Source: CALLPQ01 sp038531745 (lineage in GTDB: Bacteria > Pseudomonadota > Alphaproteobacteria > Caulobacterales > Parvularculaceae). From it: a DNA stretch of 64,000 bases. The translations under genes were made by a program, and so were the position numbers. This document shows, in pieces, positions 45,669-54,760 of this stretch (the stretch's first letter is position 1; the number at the start of each line of letters is the position of its first letter). The notes below the pieces were generated by a model that was given only the letters and a program-made list of their open reading frames with translations, did no database searches and was not told the origin of the DNA. The stretch lies in NCBI GenBank assembly GCA_038531745.1, contig JBCBBJ010000010.1, positions 1-64,000 of the forward strand. Direction: 5' to 3'.

Positions 45669-46669
45669 GCGCTTTGCCCAAATCCGACCGGAAGATTATC
45701 TTTCTGTTGGCAATGCTCTCTATAATGAGTATTTTCCTCACCTGCTTTTTGGGTCCTGTCGCGCTGCCCTTCACGGATCTATTGGCAGGTTTTGTGGGCC
45801 GGGGGCCCCGTACCGTGGAAACCATCATCTGGGACTTGCGGTTTCCCCGGGCGTTGGCTGCTTTTGTGGCGGGCGCGTGCCTTGGGGGCAGCGGCGCGGC
45901 ATTGCAAGGCTTGTTGCGGAACCCCCTTGCCGACCCCGGTGTTCTTGGCGTTTCATCCTCTGCGGCCCTTGGCGCGGTTGTGGCGCTCTATTTTAATTTA
46001 GCCGTCTTCGGACTTTGGGTGATGCCACTGGCGGCGATCCTTGCGGCCCTGGCCGCGACGGCGATGCTCTATACGCTTGGGGCGGCTAGGGTTAGCACCA
46101 CGCGGTTGATTTTAATCGGCGTCGGCGTTTCGTCTTTCACCGGGGCGATGATCACACTGGTGATGAACCTCGCGCCCAACCCTTTTGCCCTTGCCGATCT
46201 CGTAAACTGGCTATTTGGCAGTGTCAGTAACCGGAGCATGCGCGATATTCTGTTTGTGATACCGTTTGGTTTTGTGGGCTTTGTCTGTCTTATGACCGTA
46301 GTGCGTCCCCTGGGGGCGCTAAGCCTTGGAGAGCAAACGGCCATCAGTCTTGGTGTCGACTTAAAACAGGTCCGTCGACGGACCATCGCCGGCGCATCGC
46401 TCTTGACCGGCGCCAGTGTTGCCCTGGCCGGGGCCATTGGCTTTGTTGGCATTATCGCACCGCATCTGTGCCGCCCCTTTGTTGCCCATGATCCGGGGCG
46501 CACGATCGTGCCGGCAGCCCTGTTAGCCGGTTTGATGGTGGTCATTGCCGATATCATCGTGCGGCTCTTACCCTTTCCTCAGGAATTGCGTCTTGGCGTG
46601 ATTGCCGGATTGGTGGGCGCGCCTGTGTTTGTGTGGATCGCTGCCAAAACCGCAAAGCTTGCCCCATGA
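45665..46669 (+). CDS. btuC: Cobalamin ABC transporter permease
   Basis: FecCD/BtuC-family permease of 334 residues, about ten membrane helices. RFPRALAAFVAGACLGGSGA, LLRNPLADPGVLGVSSSAALGA and the late GFVGIIAPHLCRPFVAHDPGR are the family signatures. Start and end codons overlap btuF and btuD (ATGA), so the three are translationally coupled. Confidence 0.93.
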   Translation: MSALPKSDRKIIFLLAMLSIMSIFLTCFLGPVALPFTDLLAGFVGRGPRTVETIIWDLRFPRALAAFVAGACLGGSGAALQGLLRNPLADPGVLGVSSSAALGAVVALYFNLAVFGLWVMPLAAILAALAATAMLYTLGAARVSTTRLILIGVGVSSFTGAMITLVMNLAPNPFALADLVNWLFGSVSNRSMRDILFVIPFGFVGFVCLMTVVRPLGALSLGEQTAISLGVDLKQVRRRTIAGASLLTGASVALAGAIGFVGIIAPHLCRPFVAHDPGRTIVPAALLAGLMVVIADIIVRLLPFPQELRLGVIAGLVGAPVFVWIAAKTAKLAP

Positions 46670-47445
46670 CAGAGGTCACCATTAGCTTACGGGCGATCAG
46701 CATGATCAGGGAGGGTAAAACCATCCTTGATCGGATTGAATTACCCCTGATCAACGCCAATGATGGCGGGCTCATTGGTCTCGTGGGGCCAAATGGGGCA
46801 GGCAAATCAACCTTGCTTGATATTCTGGCGGGTGTTCTTCAGCCTACTCATGGGGTGGTAGCGCTTGGCCGCGAAAATCAGGCCGTGGCGCATGGTGACG
46901 CCGAAGCGCGGGCACAGCTGATCAGCTATTTACCCCAATCCCGACCTGTGCATTGGGCCATGCGTGTGCGCGATGTGGTGCGCCTTGGCCGCTACGCCTT
47001 TGGTGGGCATCTAAACGATGGTGTGCCGTATACGGATGACCCTGTGCTTGAGGCGATCGCCCAAGTAGGCCTCACCGGGTTTGAGAAGCGGCCCGTGCAC
47101 CAGCTTTCTGGCGGAGAACGCGCGCGGGTGCATCTTGCCCGGGCCTTGGCGGCGCGCACGCCAATTATGCTCGCCGATGAGCCGATTGCAGGGCTCGATC
47201 CCGCTTTTCAGTTTGAGGTTATGGCAACCCTAAAAGCCTATACCAATCCGCACCGGCATGTGATCGCAGCGCTGCACGATCTTCGGCTGGCGGCGGCATT
47301 TTGTGATCGCATCATCATGATCAATGATGGCCGAATTGTTGCCCAGGGCAAACCGAAGGAAGTGCTTTCCCGCCAACGGTTGCGCGACATCTTCAGAATA
47401 GATGGCCAGTGGGCGGATAGCGATCTCGATCTGCGCGCGTTGTAA
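46666..47445 (+). CDS. btuD: Cobalamin ABC transporter ATP-binding protein
   Basis: 259-residue ATPase. Walker A GPNGAGKS, Q-loop SYLPQSRPVHWAM, signature LSGGERARVHLARAL, Walker B IMLADEPIAGLDP and H-loop His in VIAALHDLRLAAAFCDR. It belongs to the FecE/BtuD branch. Last gene of the btuBFCD operon; it converges on the ceramide operon 96 bases on. No clear terminator is seen. Confidence 0.92.
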   Translation: MTEVTISLRAISMIREGKTILDRIELPLINANDGGLIGLVGPNGAGKSTLLDILAGVLQPTHGVVALGRENQAVAHGDAEARAQLISYLPQSRPVHWAMRVRDVVRLGRYAFGGHLNDGVPYTDDPVLEAIAQVGLTGFEKRPVHQLSGGERARVHLARALAARTPIMLADEPIAGLDPAFQFEVMATLKAYTNPHRHVIAALHDLRLAAAFCDRIIMINDGRIVAQGKPKEVLSRQRLRDIFRIDGQWADSDLDLRAL

Positions 47446-47541
47446 AGTGGTTCCAGGTAACGCGTGGGCGGTTCGCCGTCCGGAAATGTGCAAAGGCAAT
47501 ACCTTAAGGCATCGTCCTGCCTCAATTAAAGCGACGACGCT

Positions 47542-48696
47542 CTAAGCCGCAACCAACGGTTTTTCATAAATCCGGTAGCGTTTGTCGATCACTGCACCAA
47601 TGTCTTCCAACATGGCAATCATCGGTTTGTTACTTTCCAATATCCAGGAAAGCTCTGCATTGACGATGCCATGGTCAACGCTGGAATTATTCACCATCTC
47701 GATAATCTTGAAGGCAAAGGCAGCCCCCAGCGGTTTACCCTGCAACTTTTGCCGGATCCCCATGAGCGGCATGCGGGCCGTCTTTGGTTTTTGCACTTTG
47801 AGCCACCACAGAAACTTTGCCCAATTGAATGGCAATAGCTTGCCATCGAACCCGCCAATCACCTCATTGATGTTGGGCAGGACAATTCCGAACGCGCTAG
47901 GCTCCCCATCAACCGAACACATTACTGTATTGTAGCGTGTGATGATGGGCCGTAATTCCGACGCCATATGCCGGGCCTCAGCCTCACTCAGCGGCACAAA
48001 GCCCCAATTGTTCGCCCACGCATCATTAAAAATTTCCACCGCCGTGAGGATTTCACTTTCAAAATTGGCAAAGTCAAAACTGCGCACCTCAACCTTTGGC
48101 CGGTTCACAACCTTATCCACAAAGGCTTGGCGTTTTTCGGGCATAAAGCCGTAGCGGGCCGGGTACCAAAGCGCAAACATATCGGAGGCCTTGGTGAACC
48201 CCATGGCCTCCAACGCGGGTGCATAATAGGGCTTGCCGTGAGGCATCATAACCGCTGGCGGGCGATCAAACCCCTCTACCAATAATCCGCACTCCTCATT
48301 TACAGAGAAATTATAGGGCCCCGCCATTTCCACCATGTGGCGTGCCCGCAGCCATTGGGCGGCGGTATCAAATAATTGGTCAATTACAGCCCGGTCATCA
48401 ATCGCTTCGAAATAGCCAAAATGCCCGGCGCTCTTGCCGTAATGGTCCTGATAATTGCGGTTGATGATGGCGCCAATCCGGCCCACCACACGGCCCCCGC
48501 GCCGGGCCAGCCACAATTGATGCGGGGAATTTGCCAATAGCGGGTTTGATTGGGGGTTCAGCCGCGCTAGAAACTCATAGTCCAACGGCTGAACGAAGTT
48601 GGGGTCGTCTTTATACAGATCGACCGTCATACGCGCAAAGGCGCGGCGTTCTTTTGGTGTGGTTACCGGGTCAATGGTCAGCATACTCATGACCAT
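47542..48696 (-). CDS. bcerS: Bacterial ceramide synthase (GNAT-fold N-acyltransferase)
   Basis: 384 residues of the large GNAT-related family that includes the Caulobacter ceramide synthase bCerS, which N-acylates the sphingoid base or its 3-keto form. It starts LTIDPVTTPKERRAFARMTVDLYKDDPNFV and has LARRGGRVVGRIGAIINRNYQ (central GNAT beta strands), MAGPYNFSVNEECGLLVEGF and the late IVNAELSWILESNKPM. I assign it from this family resemblance plus its place in a run of ceramide genes. It has no relation to eukaryotic ceramide synthases. The start may be any of three closely spaced in-frame ATGs (48696, 48690, 48684). Confidence 0.85.
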   Translation of the reverse strand: MVMSMLTIDPVTTPKERRAFARMTVDLYKDDPNFVQPLDYEFLARLNPQSNPLLANSPHQLWLARRGGRVVGRIGAIINRNYQDHYGKSAGHFGYFEAIDDRAVIDQLFDTAAQWLRARHMVEMAGPYNFSVNEECGLLVEGFDRPPAVMMPHGKPYYAPALEAMGFTKASDMFALWYPARYGFMPEKRQAFVDKVVNRPKVEVRSFDFANFESEILTAVEIFNDAWANNWGFVPLSEAEARHMASELRPIITRYNTVMCSVDGEPSAFGIVLPNINEVIGGFDGKLLPFNWAKFLWWLKVQKPKTARMPLMGIRQKLQGKPLGAAFAFKIIEMVNNSSVDHGIVNAELSWILESNKPMIAMLEDIGAVIDKRYRIYEKPLVAA

Positions 48697-48739
48697 GGCT
48701 GTAGCCCGGAGGCGGCCCGCAGGTCAATGCAAGCGGCCT

Positions 48740-49285
48740 TTAGCGCTTGCGCAAGCGGATTTTCACATTGACCGATCCCGGCGTCACCGTAAACAGGGAG
48801 TTGGCAATGGGCGGCGCGCGCAATCCGACGCGCGGATCGCGCGATAAACCCCAGGGTTCGGCGGGCAAACCAAATGCACCCTTGTCGAAGAAGCCATTGG
48901 CGTTTTCGTCGTGATAGATCGCAATGGCATACGCCCCGGGGGTGGGCGCATAAAGACAAAACCGGGTCATGGGCGCGCGCGCGGCAACTTTCTTTTGCAG
49001 GGCTCGCCCCTCAACCGATAAAAAATTCTCCGGATCATTATTATAAAGATCCGTTGTCATCAGACCCACGGGCGCCTTCACATTGGTGATCACCACTCGG
49101 ATCTCGTTTTCTTCGTCCCGGCAACTCACATGCTCAAAATCAAACAGCGCCGCCTCATCGGTTGAGGGCGTTTGGGCCGGTGCGCCGGTGCTAACCATCA
49201 GGGCACCAACCACGAGGAGAGACGCCGCGCGCAACGCCCTGCCGCGCCGGGCACCCCGTTGCGGCCTTGTGTTAAAATGAACCAT
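48740..49285 (-). CDS. Secreted DUF2141 domain protein
   Basis: 181 residues. The basic N-terminus RPQRGARRGRALRAASLLVVGALMVSTGAPAQ is a signal peptide. The DUF2141 domain follows: IRVVITNVKAPVGLMTTDLY, then AIAIYHDENANGFFDKGAFGLPAEPWGLS. Such proteins are small exported beta-rich proteins of unknown role, and the DENANG.FD segment looks calcium-loop-like. It sits between spt and bcerS, which suggests a part in sphingolipid handling at the envelope, but that is inference. The 265 bases upstream hold no gene and may contain its own promoter. Confidence 0.78.
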   Translation of the reverse strand: MVHFNTRPQRGARRGRALRAASLLVVGALMVSTGAPAQTPSTDEAALFDFEHVSCRDEENEIRVVITNVKAPVGLMTTDLYNNDPENFLSVEGRALQKKVAARAPMTRFCLYAPTPGAYAIAIYHDENANGFFDKGAFGLPAEPWGLSRDPRVGLRAPPIANSLFTVTPGSVNVKIRLRKR

Positions 49286-49550
49286 GTGAGTGTTACCCTT
49301 CCAACGATCAGTATGGGCCGACGGCGCATCAATGCAAAATGCATTCAACATGCCTGCGCGGTGCCGCGCCCATTATTTTTCACCTGGTTAAAGCACAGAA
49401 CTGCGTGTTGCGGTGCGGCATAAAAAGGGAAACATTGTGTCGCCGGGCCCAACCCGCCTTTTTTTGACTCCATCATCCGCACCCAAATGAGGCGGCAAGC
49501 GCACAGCGGCAATAACAGTTTCGTGAGCACGCACCGGCGCGGCGAGGGCT

Positions 49551-50762
49551 CTACGCTGGCATTGGTTCCTTGGCGGTGCTGAACGCCTCGGCCATGGCGC
49601 CATAAGCGGCGATGATCTTGTCCACATCCTCCGCGCTATGGGCAGCAGAAACACTCAACCGAAGGAGGGAGGTGGCGTTAGGGGTCCCGGGCGGGATGGC
49701 TAAATTCACATAGACGCCATTTTCCAACAGGAAATTCCACGCGGCAAAGGCCGTTTCCTTGTTGGGGAACAGGACCGAGATCACCGGCGCGGGATCAGCG
49801 GCAAGTTTTAGGCCTAATTGCTTGATGGACCCGTGCAGGCGGTGAACATTTTCCCACAAGGTTTTACGCAAGCCGGGTTCCGCCGTAATCGTATCAAGCG
49901 CCGCATGGGCAGAGGCGATGTTGGCCGGTGATGGCGAGGCGGTGAACATATAGGGCCGCGAGGAAAAGCGCAGATATTCAAGCTCTTTATGGTTTGACGC
50001 CACAAAGCCGCCAATGGATGCCAGGGATTTGGAGAACGTACCGGAGTAAAAGTCGATCTGGTCCATGACCTTTTCGGCTTCGCTACACCCGCGGCCATTT
50101 TCTCCGTACACCCCAAAAGAATGCGCCTCATCCACGTAAAGCATACCGCCATATTTGTGGGTTACCTCGGCAAATTCGGCGATCGGGGCAACATCACCAA
50201 ACATGGAATACATGCCCTCAATACACACAAGCCGCCCCCCCGCATTGTCATCAAGGCGTGACAAGCGCTTTTCAAGGCTTTCGGGTGAGTTATGACGGAA
50301 ACGGATAGTTTCCGCACCGCTTAATTGGCATCCATCATAAATACAGGCGTGGCAATCGGCATCAATCAGGAGGATATCCTCACCAGGTTTGGCCAAACCG
50401 GCAATGGCGCCGAGATTTGCCTGATACCCCGTTGAGTACACCATGCAATAGTCAAGACCCAGATAATCAGCAAGCCCCGCTTCTAACGCCTTATGACCGG
50501 AAAAGGTGCCATTGGCAAAACGTGAGCCGGTGGTGCCCGTGCCCTCCTGAGCGAGGGCGGTTTGCGCCGCCTCGATGGCGCTTTCATTAAACGTCATGCC
50601 AAGATAATTATGCGTACCCGCCAGGACCGTTTCGCGGCCTTTAATCTTGGCGCGGGTGGGGCTGACAATGTCCTCCATTACAACCGTAAACGGATTTTTA
50701 CCGCTATCGGACAGGGCATTATAAAGCGTTGCTGTTTTTTCGAATTTCTCAAAAAGGCCCAT
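49551..50762 (-). CDS. spt: Serine palmitoyltransferase
   Basis: PLP-dependent alpha-oxoamine synthase, 403 residues. It condenses serine with an acyl thioester to 3-ketosphinganine, the first step of sphingolipid synthesis. GTHNYLGMTF, GTTGSRFANGTFSGHKALE, a PLP-stacking His in DADCHACIYDG, DEAHSFGVYGENGRG and the Schiff-base Lys245 in GTFSKSLASIGGF are seen. KBL and BioF share the fold, but the neighbours acpR, cerR, aasR and bcerS fix the role as SPT. AAGGAAA precedes the ATG. Confidence 0.93.
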   Translation of the reverse strand: MGLFEKFEKTATLYNALSDSGKNPFTVVMEDIVSPTRAKIKGRETVLAGTHNYLGMTFNESAIEAAQTALAQEGTGTTGSRFANGTFSGHKALEAGLADYLGLDYCMVYSTGYQANLGAIAGLAKPGEDILLIDADCHACIYDGCQLSGAETIRFRHNSPESLEKRLSRLDDNAGGRLVCIEGMYSMFGDVAPIAEFAEVTHKYGGMLYVDEAHSFGVYGENGRGCSEAEKVMDQIDFYSGTFSKSLASIGGFVASNHKELEYLRFSSRPYMFTASPSPANIASAHAALDTITAEPGLRKTLWENVHRLHGSIKQLGLKLAADPAPVISVLFPNKETAFAAWNFLLENGVYVNLAIPPGTPNATSLLRLSVSAAHSAEDVDKIIAAYGAMAEAFSTAKEPMPA

Positions 50763-50820
50763 GGGTGCATTTCCTTCCGCCGCCTATTGGGGGTACGCCC
50801 CCGCTGGTTTTATCTGGCGC

Positions 50821-51084
50821 CTACGTTTCTTCCTGTTTGATCCGGTGGATCGCATCGACAAGTTCACCCACCGTGCGAATTTCGGAAATCACACTCATGG
50901 GGATCGAGATGTCGTAGCTGTCCTCAATCTCCATGACCACATCGAGAACAGCGACACTTTCGGCCTCAAGGTCGGCCACAAAATCGGTTTCGCGGGTCAG
51001 TTTCAAACCCTTTTGGTTGATGGGCTCCAGCAAGGTGCAAATCTTGCGGAAGACGAGATCATCGTCCTCTTGAATGGCGGTCAT
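50821..51084 (-). CDS. acpR: Acyl carrier protein dedicated to sphingolipid synthesis
   Basis: 87-residue ACP. The helix II region reads DLEAESVAVLDVVMEIEDSYDISIP, so the phosphopantetheine serine is in an ESV motif rather than the usual DSL. The rest, MSVISEIRTVGELVDAI, is normal for ACPs. It probably presents the acyl chain to SPT. It sits 58 bases upstream of spt on the same strand. Confidence 0.88.
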   Translation of the reverse strand: MTAIQEDDDLVFRKICTLLEPINQKGLKLTRETDFVADLEAESVAVLDVVMEIEDSYDISIPMSVISEIRTVGELVDAIHRIKQEET

Positions 51085-51220
51085 GGCGTGGTCCGTTTCG
51101 TTTATAAACCGCGAGCGGACGCGGCGGACCCTCTATGTACCCGATGGGGCCGCCGCCGTATAGACAAAGCCCGGATAGGCCCGACGAAGACCGCCGCTGC
51201 GCGTCCCTCGGGCCCCGAGG

Positions 51221-52249
51221 CTAGAGCAAATGCGCGCCGCGATACCACTGCGCGGTCATCTTAAACCCATGGGCTAAATTGATCTGCGGTGCCCAATCGG
51301 TAGCCTGCGCCAAGAGATTATCGCGCGCGGCCCAGTCGGGGTAGAAAAACTCGTCAATCTTTTCTGGCGTCACCATGGGGGCCTGACCCGCGAGACGCAT
51401 GGCCGTACTGGAGACGAATGCCCAGCCCGATAGCACCATTTTTGGCAGGGGTACGATGCGCACACCCACCCCCTGACCGGCAGCACACGCCTCAGCAATC
51501 TCCTGCCAGCTATGTCCGTCGGGGTTTTGATCCCCCACCTCATAGACAACCCCGGGGGCCGCGCCGCTGATTGCCACGGCGACCGCCCGGGCAAAATCAT
51601 CAACATGCAGGATCGACGCCCGCGTCTTTACCCCGCCAGGAATAGGGGCAAAACCCGATTTCACACTTTTGAAAAAGGGCAGCGTTGCGGTATCGCGCGG
51701 TCCATAAAGCGCTGGCGCCCGCAAACAAACCCACGCCGGCGCCGACCCCTGGTCGCCCCCATCAGGGACAAACGCGGCGCGCACCGCCCCCTCACTTTGA
51801 AACTTGCTATCAGCATAGGTGGAGACCGATGGCTGCCGCGCCGCCAAAGACGAGATATGCACAAAACGGCGCCCGTGCCCGCTACCCCGCTGGCCCCGCT
51901 CCCCCCCCTGGGCGTTCGGATCAGCACTGACAAATGCTGCGGCGAGCGCAGACGCCCCATCAACATTGACCCGGTAAAAATCCGCCCGATCCCTGGCGTG
52001 GGTCAGGCCCGCGCAATGGACAATATGGTCAAGCCCGTCAACAAACTGCGCGACCGCCGCCCGGTCGCCAAGATCACCAATGCAGACTTCGAGCCCGGTG
52101 CGGTCAACGGCCAACCGGTCAGGATTGCGCACGAGAACCCGGATGTGAAAGCCGGCGGCGCGCAACACCTCGGTGATGGCGGCGCCCACAAAACCTGTGG
52201 CACCGGAAATACCAACCGTTTGGGAAGAGGTTTTCATGGATGAAGACAT
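51221..52249 (-). CDS. cerR: NAD(P)-dependent ceramide/ketosphinganine reductase
   Basis: 342-residue extended SDR/epimerase. The Rossmann loop is GISGATGFVGAAI, HCAGLTHA follows, and the catalytic Tyr/Lys are in VSTYADSKFQSEGAVRA with LRAPALYGPRD after it. In Caulobacter the homologous gene next to spt/acp encodes the reductase acting on the 3-keto group, and the same synteny is seen here. The substrate assignment is from synteny. The ATG at 52249 or one at 52237 may be used; neither has a clear ribosome site. Confidence 0.85.
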   Translation of the reverse strand: MSSSMKTSSQTVGISGATGFVGAAITEVLRAAGFHIRVLVRNPDRLAVDRTGLEVCIGDLGDRAAVAQFVDGLDHIVHCAGLTHARDRADFYRVNVDGASALAAAFVSADPNAQGGERGQRGSGHGRRFVHISSLAARQPSVSTYADSKFQSEGAVRAAFVPDGGDQGSAPAWVCLRAPALYGPRDTATLPFFKSVKSGFAPIPGGVKTRASILHVDDFARAVAVAISGAAPGVVYEVGDQNPDGHSWQEIAEACAAGQGVGVRIVPLPKMVLSGWAFVSSTAMRLAGQAPMVTPEKIDEFFYPDWAARDNLLAQATDWAPQINLAHGFKMTAQWYRGAHLL

Positions 52250-52294
52250 GGCATCATCCGTCTACGGAGGAAGATTACGATCACCGGCAAGCAG

Positions 52295-54208
52295 TTATTT
52301 TGCGATTGCAGTGCGCGACGCCTCATCGGCAGCACCATCATTGTCACGTGCGGAGAAGTCGCCGTTCAGGTAGCGCTGACGCACTTTTGCGCGCGAAAGC
52401 TTACCCGATGATGTCATCACCATGGAATGGGGACGGACAAGGACGATTTCCGCAGGTGCCCCGGCTGCAGCCTGGATGACTTGCGCAATATCCCGGCGCA
52501 GTCCTTCGCGCTGTTCAGTGGTTAAGCCGCCGCGGCATTCGGCAACAACGACGATCCGCTCCCCCGATCCGTCATCAATGGAAAACGCAGCAACACCGCC
52601 TTGGCGCACGCTTTCCACGGTTTCGGTTGCCCATTCGATATCCTGGGGCCAGATGTTCCGACCATTGATGATGATTAGGTCTTTGGCACGCCCGGTGATC
52701 ACCAGATCGTCGTCCAGCATATAGCCCATGTCACCGGTATCGAGCCATTCGCCGTCAAACATTGCCGCTGAGGCTTCGGGGTCAGAAAAATACCCAGCCG
52801 TCAGGCTGGGGCCCTTGATAAAAACTCGGCCCACCGCCCGGTCAGCCAGCATTTCGCCAGCCTCCCCGCGAATGGCAATTTCATGACCCGGTAGGGCACG
52901 CCCGCATTTCACAAACGCACGTTCCTGCCCCGCGGCAGTAATCGCCGAAACCGGCTGGGCGATACCGGACCGATTGAGATGCTGCATATCCACACGGTCG
53001 AGACCGAAGGGCGCCGTCAAATCGGAAAAGGCAATGGCAAGCGTTGACTCTGCCAACCCATAACTCGGCGTAAAGGTATCGCGGGCGAACCCGCACGGGC
53101 CAAAAATCTCAGCGAAGATGTTCAGCGCTTCGGGGCGCACCATATCGCCGCCAATGCCCGCCACGCGCCAGGAGGACAGATCAAGATGGTCATGGTCGGC
53201 ACTGCGCGCGCGTTTGGCGGCAAGGTCATAGCCAAAGGACGGGCTATAGGTGATCGTGCCTTTATTCTTGGAAATCAGCGTTAGCCACATCAGCGGGCGG
53301 CGGACAAAGTCCGACGTGGCGAGCATATCAACCGACCGCTGGCCAAACATGGGTGACAATACAAAACCGATCAGGCCCATATCATGGTAAAGGGGCAGCC
53401 AGGTGACCGCGCGGTCAAGCTCGGTGAGTCTAAGCCCGTGGATAACAATCCCATCAAGATTGCTGGTCACTGACTGCTGGGTCCCAATCACGCCTTTCGG
53501 GGCACTGGTTGAGCCTGACGAGTACTGAATATAGCAGGGCTCGGCTTCGGAAAATGGCTCTGCTTTCACCGCCCCATCGGGCAGAGCGGCAAGATCTTCA
53601 TAATGAAGGATTTCGGCGATCCCGGCTCTGTCCACGGCTTCGGCCAGGAATTGCGACAGCGCGAGTGGCCCGATAACGGCGGCGGCCTTTGCGCCGCTTA
53701 TCATCTGGGTCAACTGAATAATGTAGCCGTCTTTGCCGCCAAGATTGACCGGCATGGGCATAGGCGCGGGGACCATACCGGCATATTGGCAGGCGTAAAA
53801 AGCCACCACGAAATCCGGCCGCGTTTCGGCAACCATGCAAATCCGGCTGCCCCGCTCAAACCGGTTTGCCAACTTATGGGCAAGGGCGCAAGCCCGGTCA
53901 CGCAACTCGCGATAGGGTAAACGCGCATTCAAGACGCCGCGTACGGAGTAAAAATTATAGCCGGTATCGCCGCGTGCGGCGTATTCCAGCCCCTCAATAA
54001 TCGTCTTAAAACCGCCCGTGCGCAGGGGTAAGCTCGCATTTTGCGTGGGGGTCGGCTCTAGCGCAACCGCATCGGCGCGCCCGGTTTTGCGGGCTGGCGC
54101 CGCGGATACACGCACGGTTGTTTTTGCTGTGGGGCCTTCTGCGTTTTCTTGATCCAAGCCTTTGACCACCCGCGGTGTGGAGGACACGGCCTCTCGAATA
54201 ACGGACAT
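52295..54208 (-). CDS. aasR: Acyl-AMP ligase / acyl-ACP synthetase for sphingolipid synthesis
   Basis: 637-residue ANL-superfamily enzyme close to fatty acyl-AMP ligases. The AMP-binding P-loop is YIQYSSGSTSAPKGVIGT, then WLPLYHDMGLIGFVLSPMF (FAAL-like), and SYGLAESTLAIAF. The C-terminal hinge is DTGDMGYMLDDDLVITGRAKDLIIINGRNIWPQDIE. It should load a fatty acid onto AcpR. The first 60 residues are a Ser/Thr/Ala-rich extension before the domain begins. First gene of the ceramide operon, with GGGGG six bases before the ATG. Confidence 0.88.
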   Translation of the reverse strand: MSVIREAVSSTPRVVKGLDQENAEGPTAKTTVRVSAAPARKTGRADAVALEPTPTQNASLPLRTGGFKTIIEGLEYAARGDTGYNFYSVRGVLNARLPYRELRDRACALAHKLANRFERGSRICMVAETRPDFVVAFYACQYAGMVPAPMPMPVNLGGKDGYIIQLTQMISGAKAAAVIGPLALSQFLAEAVDRAGIAEILHYEDLAALPDGAVKAEPFSEAEPCYIQYSSGSTSAPKGVIGTQQSVTSNLDGIVIHGLRLTELDRAVTWLPLYHDMGLIGFVLSPMFGQRSVDMLATSDFVRRPLMWLTLISKNKGTITYSPSFGYDLAAKRARSADHDHLDLSSWRVAGIGGDMVRPEALNIFAEIFGPCGFARDTFTPSYGLAESTLAIAFSDLTAPFGLDRVDMQHLNRSGIAQPVSAITAAGQERAFVKCGRALPGHEIAIRGEAGEMLADRAVGRVFIKGPSLTAGYFSDPEASAAMFDGEWLDTGDMGYMLDDDLVITGRAKDLIIINGRNIWPQDIEWATETVESVRQGGVAAFSIDDGSGERIVVVAECRGGLTTEQREGLRRDIAQVIQAAAGAPAEIVLVRPHSMVMTSSGKLSRAKVRQRYLNGDFSARDNDGAADEASRTAIAK

Positions 54209-54405
54209 GAATGCCCCCGATACTTAACCGGTATCCCGGCAAAAACTGCACCACTATCAGTAATCTCGCACAGAGCGGCGGGCTTTTGGCCAACACGCCG
54301 TCGTTACACCCGATACTGACAAACCCTTCAATGATGCCGACGGCACCCGAAACTGTAATTCTACACCCCAAACGCTCCTATCATGGCCCTCGGCCAGGCA
54401 CAATG

Positions 54406-54618
54406 TCAGGGCGGGCCCAACTTGATTTCAACCGGCGGGCCGAGGTCAAAATCGGCGCCATAAATTGTCGCCGGCGGACCACTCATATGTGAAGGATACG
54501 AAGTCGCCGGCAATAAAGGAATGAAGCGATCAAAATTTGCGACGCGCTGTTGCACGAAACGCACGCGGCGCACCTGAACGAGCCATCCAAGCGGGCTTAC
54601 GGCGCGTAAGGCTTTCAC
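54406..54618 (-). CDS. Possible small protein upstream of the ceramide operon
   Basis: A 70-codon frame with GTG start: MKALRAVSPLGWLVQVRRVR...ATIYGADFDLGPPVEIKLG. Codon use looks like that of real genes nearby, but there is no clear ribosome site and I recognise no family. It lies in the 552 bases (54209-54760) between divergent aasR and the hydroxylase, in which nothing else was seen. Confidence 0.25.
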   Translation of the reverse strand: MKALRAVSPLGWLVQVRRVRFVQQRVANFDRFIPLLPATSYPSHMSGPPATIYGADFDLGPPVEIKLGPP

Positions 54619-54760
54619 ATTGGCGGTGACCGATGGGCGCAGGGGCGAGCCTTAGCCTTGTCTTTCGCTGCCGCAACATGAATAACCCGTGCGAGAAATT
54701 ACGACGAATGCTGCTGCATACGTGCGCGCTGCGAACCTGAAACAGTCAGGGAAATAAGGA

